A stretch of 64,000 bases of DNA from Nonomuraea turcica (GCF_030718205.1 NZ_JAUZQF010000001.1:558001-622000), one strand, 5' to 3'. Shown: positions 23,882 through 33,126, numbered from the stretch's first letter. Translations and numbers: made by a program. Notes: a model not told the origin generated them from the letters alone.

Positions 23882-24972
23882 ACGTCCTTCTCCCTGGTCA
23901 GCCGGCGCTGGATGAGCGCGACGCACAGCACGAGCACGAAGAACACGAAGGAGATGGCCGAGGCGTAGCCGATGCGCTGCTTGCCGTAGCCCTCGGCGAA
24001 GGCCTGGTAGACGAGCGTGGAGGTGGAGTCCAGCGGCCCGCCCTTGGTCATGACGTTGATCTGCGTGAACAGTCCAAGCGCGGCGATGGTGATGGTGACC
24101 AGGACGAACACGAAGGTGTGCCGCAACCCCGGCCAGGTGACGGCGGTGAAGGTACGCCAGGGGCCCGCGCCGTCCATCTTGGCGGCCTCGTACAGCTCGG
24201 CCGGGATGGTCTGCAGCCCCGCCAACCAGATGATCATATGGAAGCCGACGGCCTGCCAGATCGACATGGCGATGATGGCGGGGAGTGCGGTGGACGGTTC
24301 GGCGAGGAAGGCGATCGGGTCCCAGGACGGGTAGACCGCCTTGATCGCGTTGTTGAGCAGTCCGTCCTTCTCATAGAGGAAGGCCCACAGGATCGACACC
24401 ACGACCATCGACATCACCACGGGCAGGAAGAACACCGTACGGAAGAACACCCGTCCCGGGAATTTGCTGTTGACCAGCAGCGCCAGGAGCAGGCCCAGCC
24501 CTCCTTGGACGGGGACCACGACGAGGGCGAACACGGCGGTGTTGCGCAGCGACTTCCAGAACAGCGGGTCGCCGGCGAGCCAGAAGCTGCCGCTCTTGCC
24601 GTCGGCGGCGACGGAGTCCGACAGCACCGACATGCCTTCGTACGGGGTTCCGCTGCCGTTCTTGGTCAGGCTGCGCAGGGCGGCGCGGACGGTGCCCTCA
24701 GGTCCGGCGAGCTCGCGAACGCGGGCCTGGTCGAGGGTGAGCTGCTTGAGACTCAGGAGGTCTTCGAAGTTGGACAGGCCGACCCAGCGGGTGGGTTGCG
24801 GCGAGGAGAGCTTGGCGTCGGTGAAGCCGAGGCTGAGGGCCAGGGCTATCGGGATGATGAGGAAGATCAGCAGCAGGAACGTCGCCGGGGCGGTGAAGAG
24901 CCGTCCCGTCCTGGCCTCGGCCTTGTGGCGGTCGGCGGGTCGCCTGGGCCATCGGCTGGGCCGGTCCTGCAT
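23878..24972 (-). CDS. Sugar ABC transporter permease (MalF type)
   Basis: 364 residues with six membrane helices and the EAA loop IPAELYEAAKMDGAGPWRTF. Between helix 1 and helix 2 there is an extra external segment of about 90 residues (from LSSPQPTRWVGL to GDPLFWKSL), longer than in most CUT1 permeases and reminiscent of the MalF P2 loop that contacts the binding protein. ATG 24972 is used; GTG 25020, with GTGAGG upstream, would add 16 residues and is nearly as good. It follows the binding-protein gene with a gap of about 110 bases. Confidence 0.88.
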   Translation of the reverse strand: MQDRPSRWPRRPADRHKAEARTGRLFTAPATFLLLIFLIIPIALALSLGFTDAKLSSPQPTRWVGLSNFEDLLSLKQLTLDQARVRELAGPEGTVRAALRSLTKNGSGTPYEGMSVLSDSVAADGKSGSFWLAGDPLFWKSLRNTAVFALVVVPVQGGLGLLLALLVNSKFPGRVFFRTVFFLPVVMSMVVVSILWAFLYEKDGLLNNAIKAVYPSWDPIAFLAEPSTALPAIIAMSIWQAVGFHMIIWLAGLQTIPAELYEAAKMDGAGPWRTFTAVTWPGLRHTFVFVLVTITIAALGLFTQINVMTKGGPLDSTSTLVYQAFAEGYGKQRIGYASAISFVFFVLVLCVALIQRRLTREKDV

Positions 24973-25081
24973 GTAGGTGACGGATCGCTTGGGTCTGCCG
25001 CGGGCATGCGTCAGGGACACGTGGGCCTCACAGGTGGGGGCGGGTCCGGGGTGGGAGCGACACACCCCGGACCGGGGCCGA

Positions 25082-26392
25082 TCACTGGTAGTTGTCGTTC
25101 TCGGCCAGGTTCTTGTCGATGGCGTCGACGGCGGTGTTCAACGCGTCCTGCACGTTGGCGCCGGCGATGATGTCCTGCGCCGCCTTCTCGAAGGTCTTGG
25201 CGATGAACGGGTAGGCGGGTGTCGGCGGGCGGATGAGCGCGTACTTGCGAGCGAGCTCGATGTAGGTGCTCTCCCTGGTGCCTTCCTTGAACTTCTTGCC
25301 CAGCGCCTGCGCACTGGCGGAGGCGGGCAGGTTGCCGAGCTGCTCGCTGAAGGCCGACAGGTACTTGTCCTGCAGCCCGAAGTTGATCCAGCCGTTGACC
25401 GCCTCAGGGGTCTGGCAGGTCGCGGACATCCCCCACTGCCAGGAGCCCGCGCCGATGTAGGGCTGCTTGCCCAGATTCGGCGGCGGCAGGACCAGGATGT
25501 CGTCGCCGAACTTCTTCACCGCGTCGCCGATGGCCCAGGAGCCGTTCCATTGCATCGCGACTTTGCCCTGGAGGAAGTCCGTTCGGTCTTCGGACTCCTT
25601 GGGGTTGGCCAGCTTGTTCTTGAACAGGCCCTGGAACCACTCGCCCCACTTGACCGCCTGGGGACCGTTGAGCACACCCTCGGCGGTGGAGAAGTCGGTG
25701 CGGTTGATGAGGTCGCCGCCGAAGGACTGCAGGAGCGGGGAGTAGGCGTAGGGGTACCACTCACCGGTCCAACCAGTGCCGGCGTCCAGGGGGTAGTCAT
25801 ACTTGCCCGACGCCTTGAGCTTGGTGAGGGCGGCGTCGAACTCCTCCAGGGTCCACGGCTGGTCGATGGTCGGGATCCGGATGTCGTTGTCCTCGAGGAT
25901 CGACTTGCGTGTCACGATGCCGAGGGCGGCGTCGTAGAAGCCGACCGAGTACAGCTTGTCGTTGTAGACGCCCTTGACTCCCGGCAGCAGCGGGTCCGTG
26001 AGCTTGGCGTCGAGGGCCAGCGGCTGGAGGTAGTTGGCGTACGCCCAGCTAGGCATGATCGGAGCGTCGACGTCCAGGAGGCACGGCAGGCTCTTGGACG
26101 CCGCGGCCGACACGATGGCGTCGTTGTAGGACTCCTGCGGGAACGCCTGGATGGTGATCTCGTACTTGTCCTGCGAGGCGTTGTAGTCGTTGGTGACCTG
26201 CTGGACCAGCTTGAGCTCGACCTCGTTGCCGGCGTTGTGCGTCCACATGGTGACCTTGGTTTTGCCGCCGGAGGCGGCCGGGGCGGAACCGGCCGGCCCC
26301 GCGCTCGTCCCGCCGCCACCGCAGGCGGCGAGCGCCAGCGCACCGGCGACGCCCAGGGCGGCCATGGGGAGGCTCCGGGCTAGTATTGACAT
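25082..26392 (-). CDS. Sugar ABC transporter substrate-binding lipoprotein
   Basis: 436 residues. Lipoprotein signal peptide with lipobox LALAAC at about residues 19-24, then a Gly/Ser/Ala linker. The SBP_bac_1 fold is clear from KTKVTMWTHNAGNEVELKLV and, later, FLQGKVAMQWNGSWAIGDAV, the hinge region typical of CUT1 sugar binders. GGAGGGCATC precedes the ATG, so the longer frame is rejected. First structural gene after the LacI regulator; it captures the operon's sugar outside the membrane. Confidence 0.9.
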   Translation of the reverse strand: MSILARSLPMAALGVAGALALAACGGGGTSAGPAGSAPAASGGKTKVTMWTHNAGNEVELKLVQQVTNDYNASQDKYEITIQAFPQESYNDAIVSAAASKSLPCLLDVDAPIMPSWAYANYLQPLALDAKLTDPLLPGVKGVYNDKLYSVGFYDAALGIVTRKSILEDNDIRIPTIDQPWTLEEFDAALTKLKASGKYDYPLDAGTGWTGEWYPYAYSPLLQSFGGDLINRTDFSTAEGVLNGPQAVKWGEWFQGLFKNKLANPKESEDRTDFLQGKVAMQWNGSWAIGDAVKKFGDDILVLPPPNLGKQPYIGAGSWQWGMSATCQTPEAVNGWINFGLQDKYLSAFSEQLGNLPASASAQALGKKFKEGTRESTYIELARKYALIRPPTPAYPFIAKTFEKAAQDIIAGANVQDALNTAVDAIDKNLAENDNYQ

Positions 26393-26409
26393 GATGCCCT
26401 CCAAGCGAG

Positions 26410-26428
26410 GCAACGGCTGCGCCGTTGC
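26410..26428. terminator. Perfect hairpin between lacI-type gene and binding protein
   Basis: GCAACGGCTGCGCCGTTGC is a perfect 7-bp stem with a 5-base loop, placed between the regulator stop (26440) and the binding-protein start (26392). It may attenuate read-through so that regulator and transporter levels differ; an operator role is possible. Confidence 0.5.
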
Positions 26429-26439
26429 GTGGGTATTGC

Positions 26440-27501
26440 TCACCTCCGCGTACTGGCCCTGACCCGACCAGTGCGCGGAGCGGCGACTGAGTCTCGGACG
26501 ACCAGGCCGCCATTGATTCGGACCTGGCTGATCCCCAGGTCCTCCGCCGACTCGATGCGCTCGATGAGCCGGCCCACCGCCCACTTGCCCATCTGGCGAT
26601 GGGGCAGTGCCACGGTGGTCAGTCCGGGACGGAGCGCTTCCGACACCAGGACCTGGTCGTCGAATCCGACGATCGACATGTCCTGGGGCACGCGGATGCC
26701 CCGCTCGAAACAGGCCATGTAGACGCCCATGGCCATGCGATCGGTGAAGGCGGCGACCGCCGTCACCTTGGGGAATTGCTCAAGCAGCCGCAGCATGGCC
26801 GCGTAGCCGTCCGCGGCGTCGGCGTGCTCGGTCAGGACGACGCGCCGCGGGTCGTCGTCCCATCCGTAACGCGCCGCGACGTCCTCGAACGCCTTGGTTC
26901 GCAGCCTGGTCGCGGGATACCTCGGGGAATCACAGATCCAGCCGACGTGGTGGTGGCCGGCGCGGGCGAGCTCCTCCAGTAACTCGGTCTCGCCGTCGTA
27001 CTCGTCGGGCACCACCCAATCGATGTCGCGGTCCGGACACAGCGCGTCGACGAGAACGGTGGGCGCGGGCAGCTGCGCGGGTAGGACCAGCTCCCGGTGG
27101 AAGTAGGAGGCGATCAGGATGCCCGCCACCTGGTGCTCCTCCAGCAGGAGCAGGTTCTCGGCAATGGCGTCCGGGGTGCCGACGTCGTCCGGGGTGCCGA
27201 CCTCGATGAACAGCAGGTCGTAGTCATGCTCGCGCGCCGCTGACTGCGCGGCTTCGAGCATCGCCCCGGCGTAGGGGAGGGTGGCCACGCCCAGGCTCAG
27301 CAGGCCCAGCAGGGGAGCCGACTGCCGGCGCAGACTGCGGGCGGCGCGGTTGCCGCGGTAGCCCAGCTCCGCCGCTGCCGTCCGGACCCGCTCGGCGGTC
27401 GCCTCGGCGACCCGGCCTTCGGCCTTGCCGGACAGGACGAGCGACGCGGCCGCGACCGACACTTCGGCCCGGAGAGCGACGTCCTTCAGGGTGGCTGCCA
27501 T
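26440..27501 (-). CDS. LacI-family transcriptional regulator
   Basis: 353 residues. The HTH is ATLKDVALRAEVSVAAASLV; the usual TVSR recognition helix is altered to AAASLV, seen in a subgroup of LacI proteins. The hinge helix is NRAARSLRRQ, followed by a periplasmic-binding-protein-like effector domain (IVGFDDQVLVSEALRPGLTT near the end). It likely represses the sugar operon that follows on the same strand and itself through the tandem operators at 27511-27538, whose first copy lies ten bases upstream of the start. Confidence 0.88.
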   Translation of the reverse strand: MAATLKDVALRAEVSVAAASLVLSGKAEGRVAEATAERVRTAAAELGYRGNRAARSLRRQSAPLLGLLSLGVATLPYAGAMLEAAQSAAREHDYDLLFIEVGTPDDVGTPDAIAENLLLLEEHQVAGILIASYFHRELVLPAQLPAPTVLVDALCPDRDIDWVVPDEYDGETELLEELARAGHHHVGWICDSPRYPATRLRTKAFEDVAARYGWDDDPRRVVLTEHADAADGYAAMLRLLEQFPKVTAVAAFTDRMAMGVYMACFERGIRVPQDMSIVGFDDQVLVSEALRPGLTTVALPHRQMGKWAVGRLIERIESAEDLGISQVRINGGLVVRDSVAAPRTGRVRASTRR

Positions 27502-27510
27502 GGCTCCTCG

Positions 27511-27538
27511 TTAATCGATTGACGTTAATCGATTGACG
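27511..27538. promoter_or_regulatory. Tandem LacI-type operators
   Basis: TTAATCGATTGACG is repeated exactly at 27511-27524 and 27525-27538. Each copy holds the palindrome AATCGATT with the central CG typical of LacI-family operators. The AT-rich 28 bp stand out in this GC-rich sequence and lie just upstream of the regulator start, so they indicate autoregulation and control of the operon. Confidence 0.75.
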
Positions 27539-27699
27539 GAACCGTACGTCCACGTATCGGTCACGTCAACAGTTGTTACCGGTACGTGACGGGACCCGCA
27601 TCCTCCACCGCCTGAACAGGTGCTCCTTGGTTGACGCTCTCGCGCAGACCAGCCGAACTGTGACTTGGCCGGACTGCTCCCACCCCGCCGCCCTCACCC

Positions 27700-27965
27700 G
27701 CACTGCCCACCACGTCCCGAGACGAGCGGCCCATCGCCCTGGCCGAACGCCACAGACAACAACAGGCCCTGGCCCTCCTTCACCAAGATCCCAACCGTCC
27801 CTGGCCGGCCCGCGACATCGCCCGCCACCTCGGCGATGTCACCCTGAACACCATGTACCGGCAGCTGTCGCGCTGGACCGACGCCAGCTCATCCGCAAGA
27901 TCGGGCCAGGCATCTACACCGCCGGGCCAATCTCGCCAGCGCTCGTGCCAGCGGCTCAGAGGCCT
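27700..27965 (+). pseudogene. Relic of a small HTH protein
   Basis: The frame reads RDIARHLGDVTLNTMYRQLS, a winged-helix-like block with TLNTMYRQLSRW as recognition helix; after a frame change it continues QLIRKIGPGIYTA. The two together would form one small DNA-binding domain, so a one-base shift has broken it near 27885. No start signals. The rest of 27539-28345 shows no gene I can support. Confidence 0.4.
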
Positions 27966-28345
27966 TGACTACCCGACCTTGGGGCAAGACCAGTTCCGTT
28001 GTTGCTCGCGGCCTGCCCGCGGATGGGAGTCCTGCGGGGGAGGGCGTCCACGATGCCGGTTTCCCTTCATGCCCGGCGATGGCCGCTGCTGCAGCCGTCT
28101 GGAGCTTGATCACGGCCAATACGCGCCGTCGTGCTGCTGATGCCGGAAGCGCACGCGCTCGACCAGGTCAGGTTGGGCGGCGCCATCGCGCCGACGGTGA
28201 TGAGGTCGGCTCGGCCTTCTTCGATGTCCTTGGCGCCGGTGGCGATGTCGGTGCTGGCCCTGGTTGAGGACCAGCGTGGTCGGCTACCACCCGGGGGAGG
28301 GTGGCGAGGAGTTCGTGGACGCAGGTGCTCGATGTGGCCTGATCC

Positions 28346-29044
28346 TCAGGGCAGCTGCGGGTAGAGCGCCGTGACGCCTGCGGCCAGCGCGGCCTGTGCC
28401 TGGCGGCTGACGTCGTCCGCGAGGATTTCGTAGGCGCCGGCGGCGATGCCGTCGACGGCGATCCGGGCGATGTCGGCGGGGTCGGACTTGGCCGAGGTGA
28501 CCGTACGCGCCATGTCGGTGTCCATGTAGCCGACGTGCAGTCCGGCCACTCGGATGCCCTGGTCGGCGAGCTGCACGCGCAGGGCGTTGGTGAGTGACCA
28601 CTGCGCGGACTTGGCGGCGCAGTAGGCGCCGATCTCCGGGAAGCTGACCCAGGACAGGCCGGACAGGATGTTCAGGATCGCGCCGCCGCCGTTGGCGGCG
28701 ATCTGGGGTACGAAGCCGCGGGTTACCGAGAGGGTGCCGAAATAGTGGGTGTCCATCTCCAGGCGGATGTCGTCCAGGTCGCCGGCGAGCAGGTCGCTGC
28801 CGGTGGCTGAGCCGGCGTTGTTGATCAGGACCGTCACGTCGCCTGTGGCTTGGGCGGCGGCCGCCACGGAGGCGGGGTCGGTGACGTCGAGCGCGATCGG
28901 CTTGACGCCCGGCAGGTCGACCTGGTCGGGGTTGCGGGCACCGGCGTAGACGGAGGCGCCGCGGCCGAGCAGTTCGGCAGCGAGCGCGCGGCCGAACCCC
29001 CGGTTGGCTCCGGTGACAAGAACGGTGCTGGTGGACAGATCCAT
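28346..29044 (-). CDS. Short-chain dehydrogenase/reductase
   Basis: 232 residues, classical SDR. TVLVTGANRGFGRALAAELL is the cofactor motif (TGANRGFG), ALDVTD the adenine-ring Asp, INNAG the NNAG strand, ILSGLS the catalytic Ser and YCAAK the YxxxK pair. Last gene of a five-gene minus-strand set (32949 to 28346) of hydrolases and oxidoreductases divergent from a TetR gene. The substrate cannot be told. GGAG precedes the ATG. Confidence 0.87.
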   Translation of the reverse strand: MDLSTSTVLVTGANRGFGRALAAELLGRGASVYAGARNPDQVDLPGVKPIALDVTDPASVAAAAQATGDVTVLINNAGSATGSDLLAGDLDDIRLEMDTHYFGTLSVTRGFVPQIAANGGGAILNILSGLSWVSFPEIGAYCAAKSAQWSLTNALRVQLADQGIRVAGLHVGYMDTDMARTVTSAKSDPADIARIAVDGIAAGAYEILADDVSRQAQAALAAGVTALYPQLP

Positions 29045-29110
29045 GGAAGGCTCCTGGTGAAATGGGAGAGGCGTGTTGATCGCGTCTGGTGGGCCGGCCG
29101 GGGTTCCGGG

Positions 29111-29965
29111 TCAGGCGGCGAGGAAGTTGGTCACCTCGGTGGCGAACGTTTTGGCGTGCTGGAACAGGAAGGCGTGGCCGGCGTCGCTGTAGAGGATGAG
29201 GGTGGCCGAGTCGAGGTGCTGGACCGCGACGTAGGAAGCGTGTGCGGGGAGCATCACGTCGTGCACGCCATTGGCGTAAAGGACGGGGTGCTTGATGGCT
29301 TCCAGTTCTGCTCGCGCCTGGTCGAAGGGGCGCTCCAGGAGCTTGGCCACCGCGGTGAGCAGGCCCTTGGCCGCTGCCTCGGAGATGTCGGGGCCGCCAG
29401 TGGCAAGCCGGGTCGAGACGTGGGCGAAATGCTCGCGTGCGGCGGCGCGGCCCGCGTCGGTTTCGGGATAGAACAGGTACGTCGTGTCGTCCAGGTCGCC
29501 GCCATCGGGCTTGGACATGATGCCCAAGACCTTCTCGCTCATGGGCGGCGCCCCGGGCACCCAGGCGGCCGGGCTGCTGCCCGCCACGATGAGCTTGCGC
29601 ACCAACTCGGGGCGTCGCAGGGCCACGTGCTGGGCCACGATGCCACCCAGTGACCAGCCGAGCAGGTCGGCCTGCGCAAGACCGAGTGCCTCGATGAACT
29701 CGATGACGCCCTCGGCGAATCCCTCCAGGGAGTCGCGCGGCTCGCCGGTGGTGTAGCCGATCCCGACGTTGTCGAACACGATGACGTCGTGCTCGGCGGC
29801 CAGGTAGTCCAGGAACTCCGGGTCCCACCAGTCGATGGTGCCGCGGAAGCGGTGCAGCAGGACCAGCGGGACACCGCGCCGCGGTCCCATCCGCCGGTAG
29901 GTGAACCGGGCGGAGGGACCTTCTACATAACGGTTCTCGGCTGCGTCTGCCATATAGGTGCTCAT
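29111..29965 (-). CDS. Alpha/beta hydrolase
   Basis: 284 residues. Oxyanion segment LVLLHRFRGTIDWWDPEFLD, nucleophile elbow GWSLGG (Ser), an acid in GVHDVMLP, and His in DAGHAFLFQH. The family covers haloperoxidase-like, lactone and ester hydrolases. A paralogue lies two genes upstream (31142-31978): the two share the pattern RFTYRRMG or SFAYRRLG, DNVGIG or DNRGVG, and end in an AGH-x-F-QH block. GGAGAAGC precedes the ATG. Confidence 0.87.
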   Translation of the reverse strand: MSTYMADAAENRYVEGPSARFTYRRMGPRRGVPLVLLHRFRGTIDWWDPEFLDYLAAEHDVIVFDNVGIGYTTGEPRDSLEGFAEGVIEFIEALGLAQADLLGWSLGGIVAQHVALRRPELVRKLIVAGSSPAAWVPGAPPMSEKVLGIMSKPDGGDLDDTTYLFYPETDAGRAAAREHFAHVSTRLATGGPDISEAAAKGLLTAVAKLLERPFDQARAELEAIKHPVLYANGVHDVMLPAHASYVAVQHLDSATLILYSDAGHAFLFQHAKTFATEVTNFLAA

Positions 29966-30019
29966 GATGTGCTTCTCCTGCTTGTCGGTGTGTTTGCGGG
30001 GCGGCCCGTGGCCGGATGT

Positions 30020-31021
30020 TCATCTCACCTTGACGACGACCTTGCCTTTAGCACGTCCCGTTTCGAGGTAGGCCATGGCTTCGTTGGTTGATTCGAATGG
30101 AAAGACCCGGTCCACGACCGGGCGTATGATCCCCGAATCGATGAGAGAGCTGATCTCGCGCAGCTGATCTCCGCTTGCTCTCATGAACAGAAACGAATAG
30201 CTGACGTGACGACGTTTTGCGGCCCGCCTGGCCCGATAGCTCAAAACGCGCATTACCGGCCGCAAAATCCATGGCGATCCGATCTCTTTCGCGAAATCGG
30301 GATCAGGTGGGCCCGAGATCGAGATGAGCTTTCCGCCGGGCTTCAGCACGCGTAGGGATTTTTTGAGCGTCTCGTCGTCCAGGCTATGCAGGACCACATC
30401 GTAGCCATGCAGAAGTTTTTCGAAGTCGTCTTTCCTATAGTCGATCACGACATCTGCGCCGAGGCGCTTCACCAGATCGATGTTCGCTGTGCTGGTTGTT
30501 GTGGCCACGGTCGCGCCGACATGCTTGGCCAACTGGATGGCAAATGTTCCTACGCCGCCGGAACCCGCTTGGATGAGAACTTTCTGTCCTTTCCTCAGCT
30601 TCGCTGTTTCGATCAACGCTTGCCAAGCAGTCAAGCCGACCAGTGGGATGGAGGCCGCTTCTTCCATGGTAAGGTGTGTTGGCTTCAGCGCCAGATCGTC
30701 TTCTTTTATCGAGATGAGTTCCGCGAAGGCACCGATTCGATCTTGGTTCGGTCGTGCGTAGACCTCGTCGCCGGGTTTGAATCGCCGCACTCGAGACCCG
30801 ACCCGGACCACGACGCCGGCCACATCATTGCCCAGAATGACCGGCAGGCGATAGGGCAGAATGAGTTTGAACTCTCCGTCCCTGATTTTGGAATCGAGAA
30901 GGTTAACACCTGCGGCGTGGATCTGGACCAGGACGTCGTACTCCCGTACCTCCGGGTCCGGCATTACGCCCGCACGCACGCTATCGTTGTTTCCATAGCG
31001 GTCGAGGATGAATGCTTTCAT
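30020..31021 (-). CDS. Zinc-independent NADP alcohol dehydrogenase / quinone oxidoreductase
   Basis: 333 residues of the MDR superfamily. N-terminal GroES-like domain (MKAFILDRYGNND to LPVILGNDVAGVVVRVGSRV), then the Rossmann motif VLIQAGSGGVGTFAIQLAKH. The cysteine and histidine zinc ligands of classical ADHs are missing, which fits the quinone-oxidoreductase or enone-reductase branch. The gene is visibly less GC-rich than its neighbours, with many A/T third positions and codons such as AAA, GAA and TTT, so recent acquisition is likely. ATG 31021 is used because the protein family starts there. Confidence 0.85.
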   Translation of the reverse strand: MKAFILDRYGNNDSVRAGVMPDPEVREYDVLVQIHAAGVNLLDSKIRDGEFKLILPYRLPVILGNDVAGVVVRVGSRVRRFKPGDEVYARPNQDRIGAFAELISIKEDDLALKPTHLTMEEAASIPLVGLTAWQALIETAKLRKGQKVLIQAGSGGVGTFAIQLAKHVGATVATTTSTANIDLVKRLGADVVIDYRKDDFEKLLHGYDVVLHSLDDETLKKSLRVLKPGGKLISISGPPDPDFAKEIGSPWILRPVMRVLSYRARRAAKRRHVSYSFLFMRASGDQLREISSLIDSGIIRPVVDRVFPFESTNEAMAYLETGRAKGKVVVKVR

Positions 31022-31141
31022 GATATTTCTGTTCCCGATTCTTGCTAAATGAGAATGAAAGGAAGTTTTCGAGGCAAGTGCCGAGACGTGGAACTCGGCG
31101 TCGGACAACCGGGGCGCATGCCAGTCCTGGCCGACAAGAAA

Positions 31142-31978
31142 TTATGGCGCGAGGAATTCCAGAGCCTTTTTGACGAACTCTTCGTGATACTGGAATATGC
31201 CGCCGTGTCCGGCGTCACGATACAGTGTGAGTTCGGCGTCCGGCAGCCGTCGAGCCATGTCGACGGAATTGCTGCTGGGCACCATCCTGTCGTTGTCGCC
31301 GTTGACCACCAGGACAGGATGCTGAATGTCCGACAAGTCATAGGGATCTTGCAATCCCCAGGCATGGATGGCCTTGAGCTGGGAACGGAAAGCCGTTAGC
31401 GAAATCGACTTATCCCGGTTGTCCGTACGCTCCTTCAGCCGCTGCAAGAACTGCCGGGCCGCCGCCCGGCCGTTTGCTGTTCGAGTGAAGAAGAGATACT
31501 GCTTCGGATCTTTGAAGGTCAGCGCACCCTTTATCGTGTCGCGGATGGTGAGAGAGGTGACCTTGTCGATGCCTTGGCCTCCGGCCGGGCCTGTGCCGGC
31601 GAGGATGAGCTTGCGAACGAGCTTCGGCTCTTCTTCCACGATCACCTGAGCGACCATGCCGCCGAGGGAGAAGCCCAGGAGATCGACCTGCTCGAAGCCC
31701 ATCGCCCGGATGAAGGCGATGGCGTCACGCGCCATCGCGGCCACTGAGTTCGGTGTCTTGCCTTGTGACGCGCCGACGCCTCGGTTGTCGAAGGTGACCA
31801 CTCGATGTCCGGCGGCGATGCCGTCGACGATCCTGGGATCCCAGTTGTCCAGAACCCCGGTCAAGTGGTTGAGGAATATCACTGGCACGCCGTTGCCCGT
31901 TCCGAGTCGCCGGTACGCGAAACTCGTTCCGCCGACATCGACCGTCTTGGTGGGCGCGTCCTTGTACGTGATGCTCAT
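31142..31978 (-). CDS. Alpha/beta hydrolase
   Basis: 278 residues. VIFLNHLTGVLDNWDPRIVD is the oxyanion strand, LLGFSLGGMVAQ the nucleophile elbow (GFSLGG), VVNGDNDRMVP the acid loop and DAGHGGIFQYH the His. Paralogous to 29111-29965 and slightly less GC-rich than the average of the window. GAGGAGAAACC precedes the ATG, so I reject the very long upstream frame that overlaps the next gene. Second gene of the minus-strand set. Confidence 0.87.
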   Translation of the reverse strand: MSITYKDAPTKTVDVGGTSFAYRRLGTGNGVPVIFLNHLTGVLDNWDPRIVDGIAAGHRVVTFDNRGVGASQGKTPNSVAAMARDAIAFIRAMGFEQVDLLGFSLGGMVAQVIVEEEPKLVRKLILAGTGPAGGQGIDKVTSLTIRDTIKGALTFKDPKQYLFFTRTANGRAAARQFLQRLKERTDNRDKSISLTAFRSQLKAIHAWGLQDPYDLSDIQHPVLVVNGDNDRMVPSSNSVDMARRLPDAELTLYRDAGHGGIFQYHEEFVKKALEFLAP

Positions 31979-32037
31979 GGTTTCTCCTCGCTCTGCAATA
32001 ACGAGCCGCGCCGACGGGCGACGAGTCGTTCTTCCGC

Positions 32038-32949
32038 TCAGGTGCCGAGGTGGCGGCGGAGCCATGCACCCATCTGCTGGATCGCCTGATCCACCTCGGG
32101 TACGCGCCCCGCGCCCAGGACGAACGAATGCTGTCCTTCGGGCAGCGGGTGGACCTCGGAGGTGACCTTGAAGTCCGCGAGCCGGCGGCCAAGCTGGGCG
32201 CCGTCGTCGGCGAGGGTCTCGTACTCGCCGTAGTGGACGGTCGTGGGCGGCAGGCCGGTCAGGTCGGCGTTGATGAGGCTGATCTGCGGGTCGGCGAAGT
32301 CCAGGGTGGGGTCCTGCAGCCAGGCTCCTCGGAAGAGTTCGAGCGTGCGCCTGCTGAGCATCTTGTCCGTTTTCTCGTTCTCGTCCACCGACGCGTTCCG
32401 GATGGTGAGGTCGGCCCACGGCGAGACGCTGACGATCGCGCCTGGGGTCGCCTCGCCGTTGGCGAGCAGACGCAGTGGCAGCATGACCGCGAGGGTGCCG
32501 CCGATCGAGTGGCCCGTGCTGCCGATGTTCCGCGGTTCGTAGCCTTGTGAGAGCAGCCACCGGTAGGCCGTCTCGGCGTCGTCGAGCTGCGCCGGGTAGG
32601 GGTGTTCGGGCGCCAGGCGGAAGTCCACGACGAGGGAGCGGGCGCCGGCCGCTTTCGCGATGTGGCCGGCGGCCTTGCGGTCGGAGTGCATCGAGGCGGT
32701 GACCGACCCGCCGAAGTGGAAGTGGAGCAGCGCTCGGTCGGGATCGGCGTCCTCGGGGATGCACCAGAGGGCGGGGACGCCGTTCGCGTCCACTTCGGCG
32801 TAGGTCACGCCTTCCGGCTCGGTCGACGCCCGATGGTTCGTCTCGACGATGTCGCGGACGATGGCCAGGTCGAGGCCCGGCGTCGAGGACTTCGCGCTCA
32901 CGCTCTCAAGGAACTGTGCGAACTGCTGTGCCTGGGGGCTTACTCCCAT
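32038..32949 (-). CDS. Hormone-sensitive-lipase-type alpha/beta hydrolase with altered oxyanion motif
   Basis: 303 residues of the Abhydrolase_3 (HSL) type. The strand normally carrying HGGG reads LLHFHFGGSVTAS, so the oxyanion motif is HFGG. Nucleophile GHSIGG, then an acid in the ADDGAQLG region and His in PEGQHSFVLGAG. YAEVDANGVPALWCIPE precedes the first core strand. Closely similar to 45239-46156. First gene of the five-gene set and divergent from the TetR gene at 33127; the operator repeats between them suggest direct control. Confidence 0.82.
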   Translation of the reverse strand: MGVSPQAQQFAQFLESVSAKSSTPGLDLAIVRDIVETNHRASTEPEGVTYAEVDANGVPALWCIPEDADPDRALLHFHFGGSVTASMHSDRKAAGHIAKAAGARSLVVDFRLAPEHPYPAQLDDAETAYRWLLSQGYEPRNIGSTGHSIGGTLAVMLPLRLLANGEATPGAIVSVSPWADLTIRNASVDENEKTDKMLSRRTLELFRGAWLQDPTLDFADPQISLINADLTGLPPTTVHYGEYETLADDGAQLGRRLADFKVTSEVHPLPEGQHSFVLGAGRVPEVDQAIQQMGAWLRRHLGT

Positions 32950-32994
32950 GGTGACGCTCCTGCTCGGTGCTGCGCACGCTGCTCGTGCATCGCC

Positions 32995-33076
32995 TTTAGA
33001 TTATGACCATACGACCATAGGATGAGACGCCCTCCGAGCGCAAGGGTTCCGCCGAATTTAGATTATGATCGTACGA
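32995..33076. promoter_or_regulatory. Direct 20-bp repeats, probable TetR operators
   Basis: TTTAGATTATGACCATACGA at 32995-33014 and TTTAGATTATGATCGTACGA at 33057-33076 differ at two positions. They are AT-rich, 62 bp apart (about six helical turns) and flank the divergent promoters of the hydrolase and TetR genes. The 10-mer TACGACCATA at 33010-33019 recurs at 49028-49037 before the second SDR gene. Confidence 0.65.
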
Positions 33077-33126
33077 AGACGGGGTGTGGGGAGGGCGCGT
33101 TGGGTCCCCCCGGGGAGGAGGAGCGC

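Noticed and set aside
25082..26584. 500-residue version of the sugar-binding lipoprotein
   Set aside because: The 64 extra residues have no signal-peptide character; GGAGGGCATC followed by ATG 26392 and the lipobox fix the shorter start.
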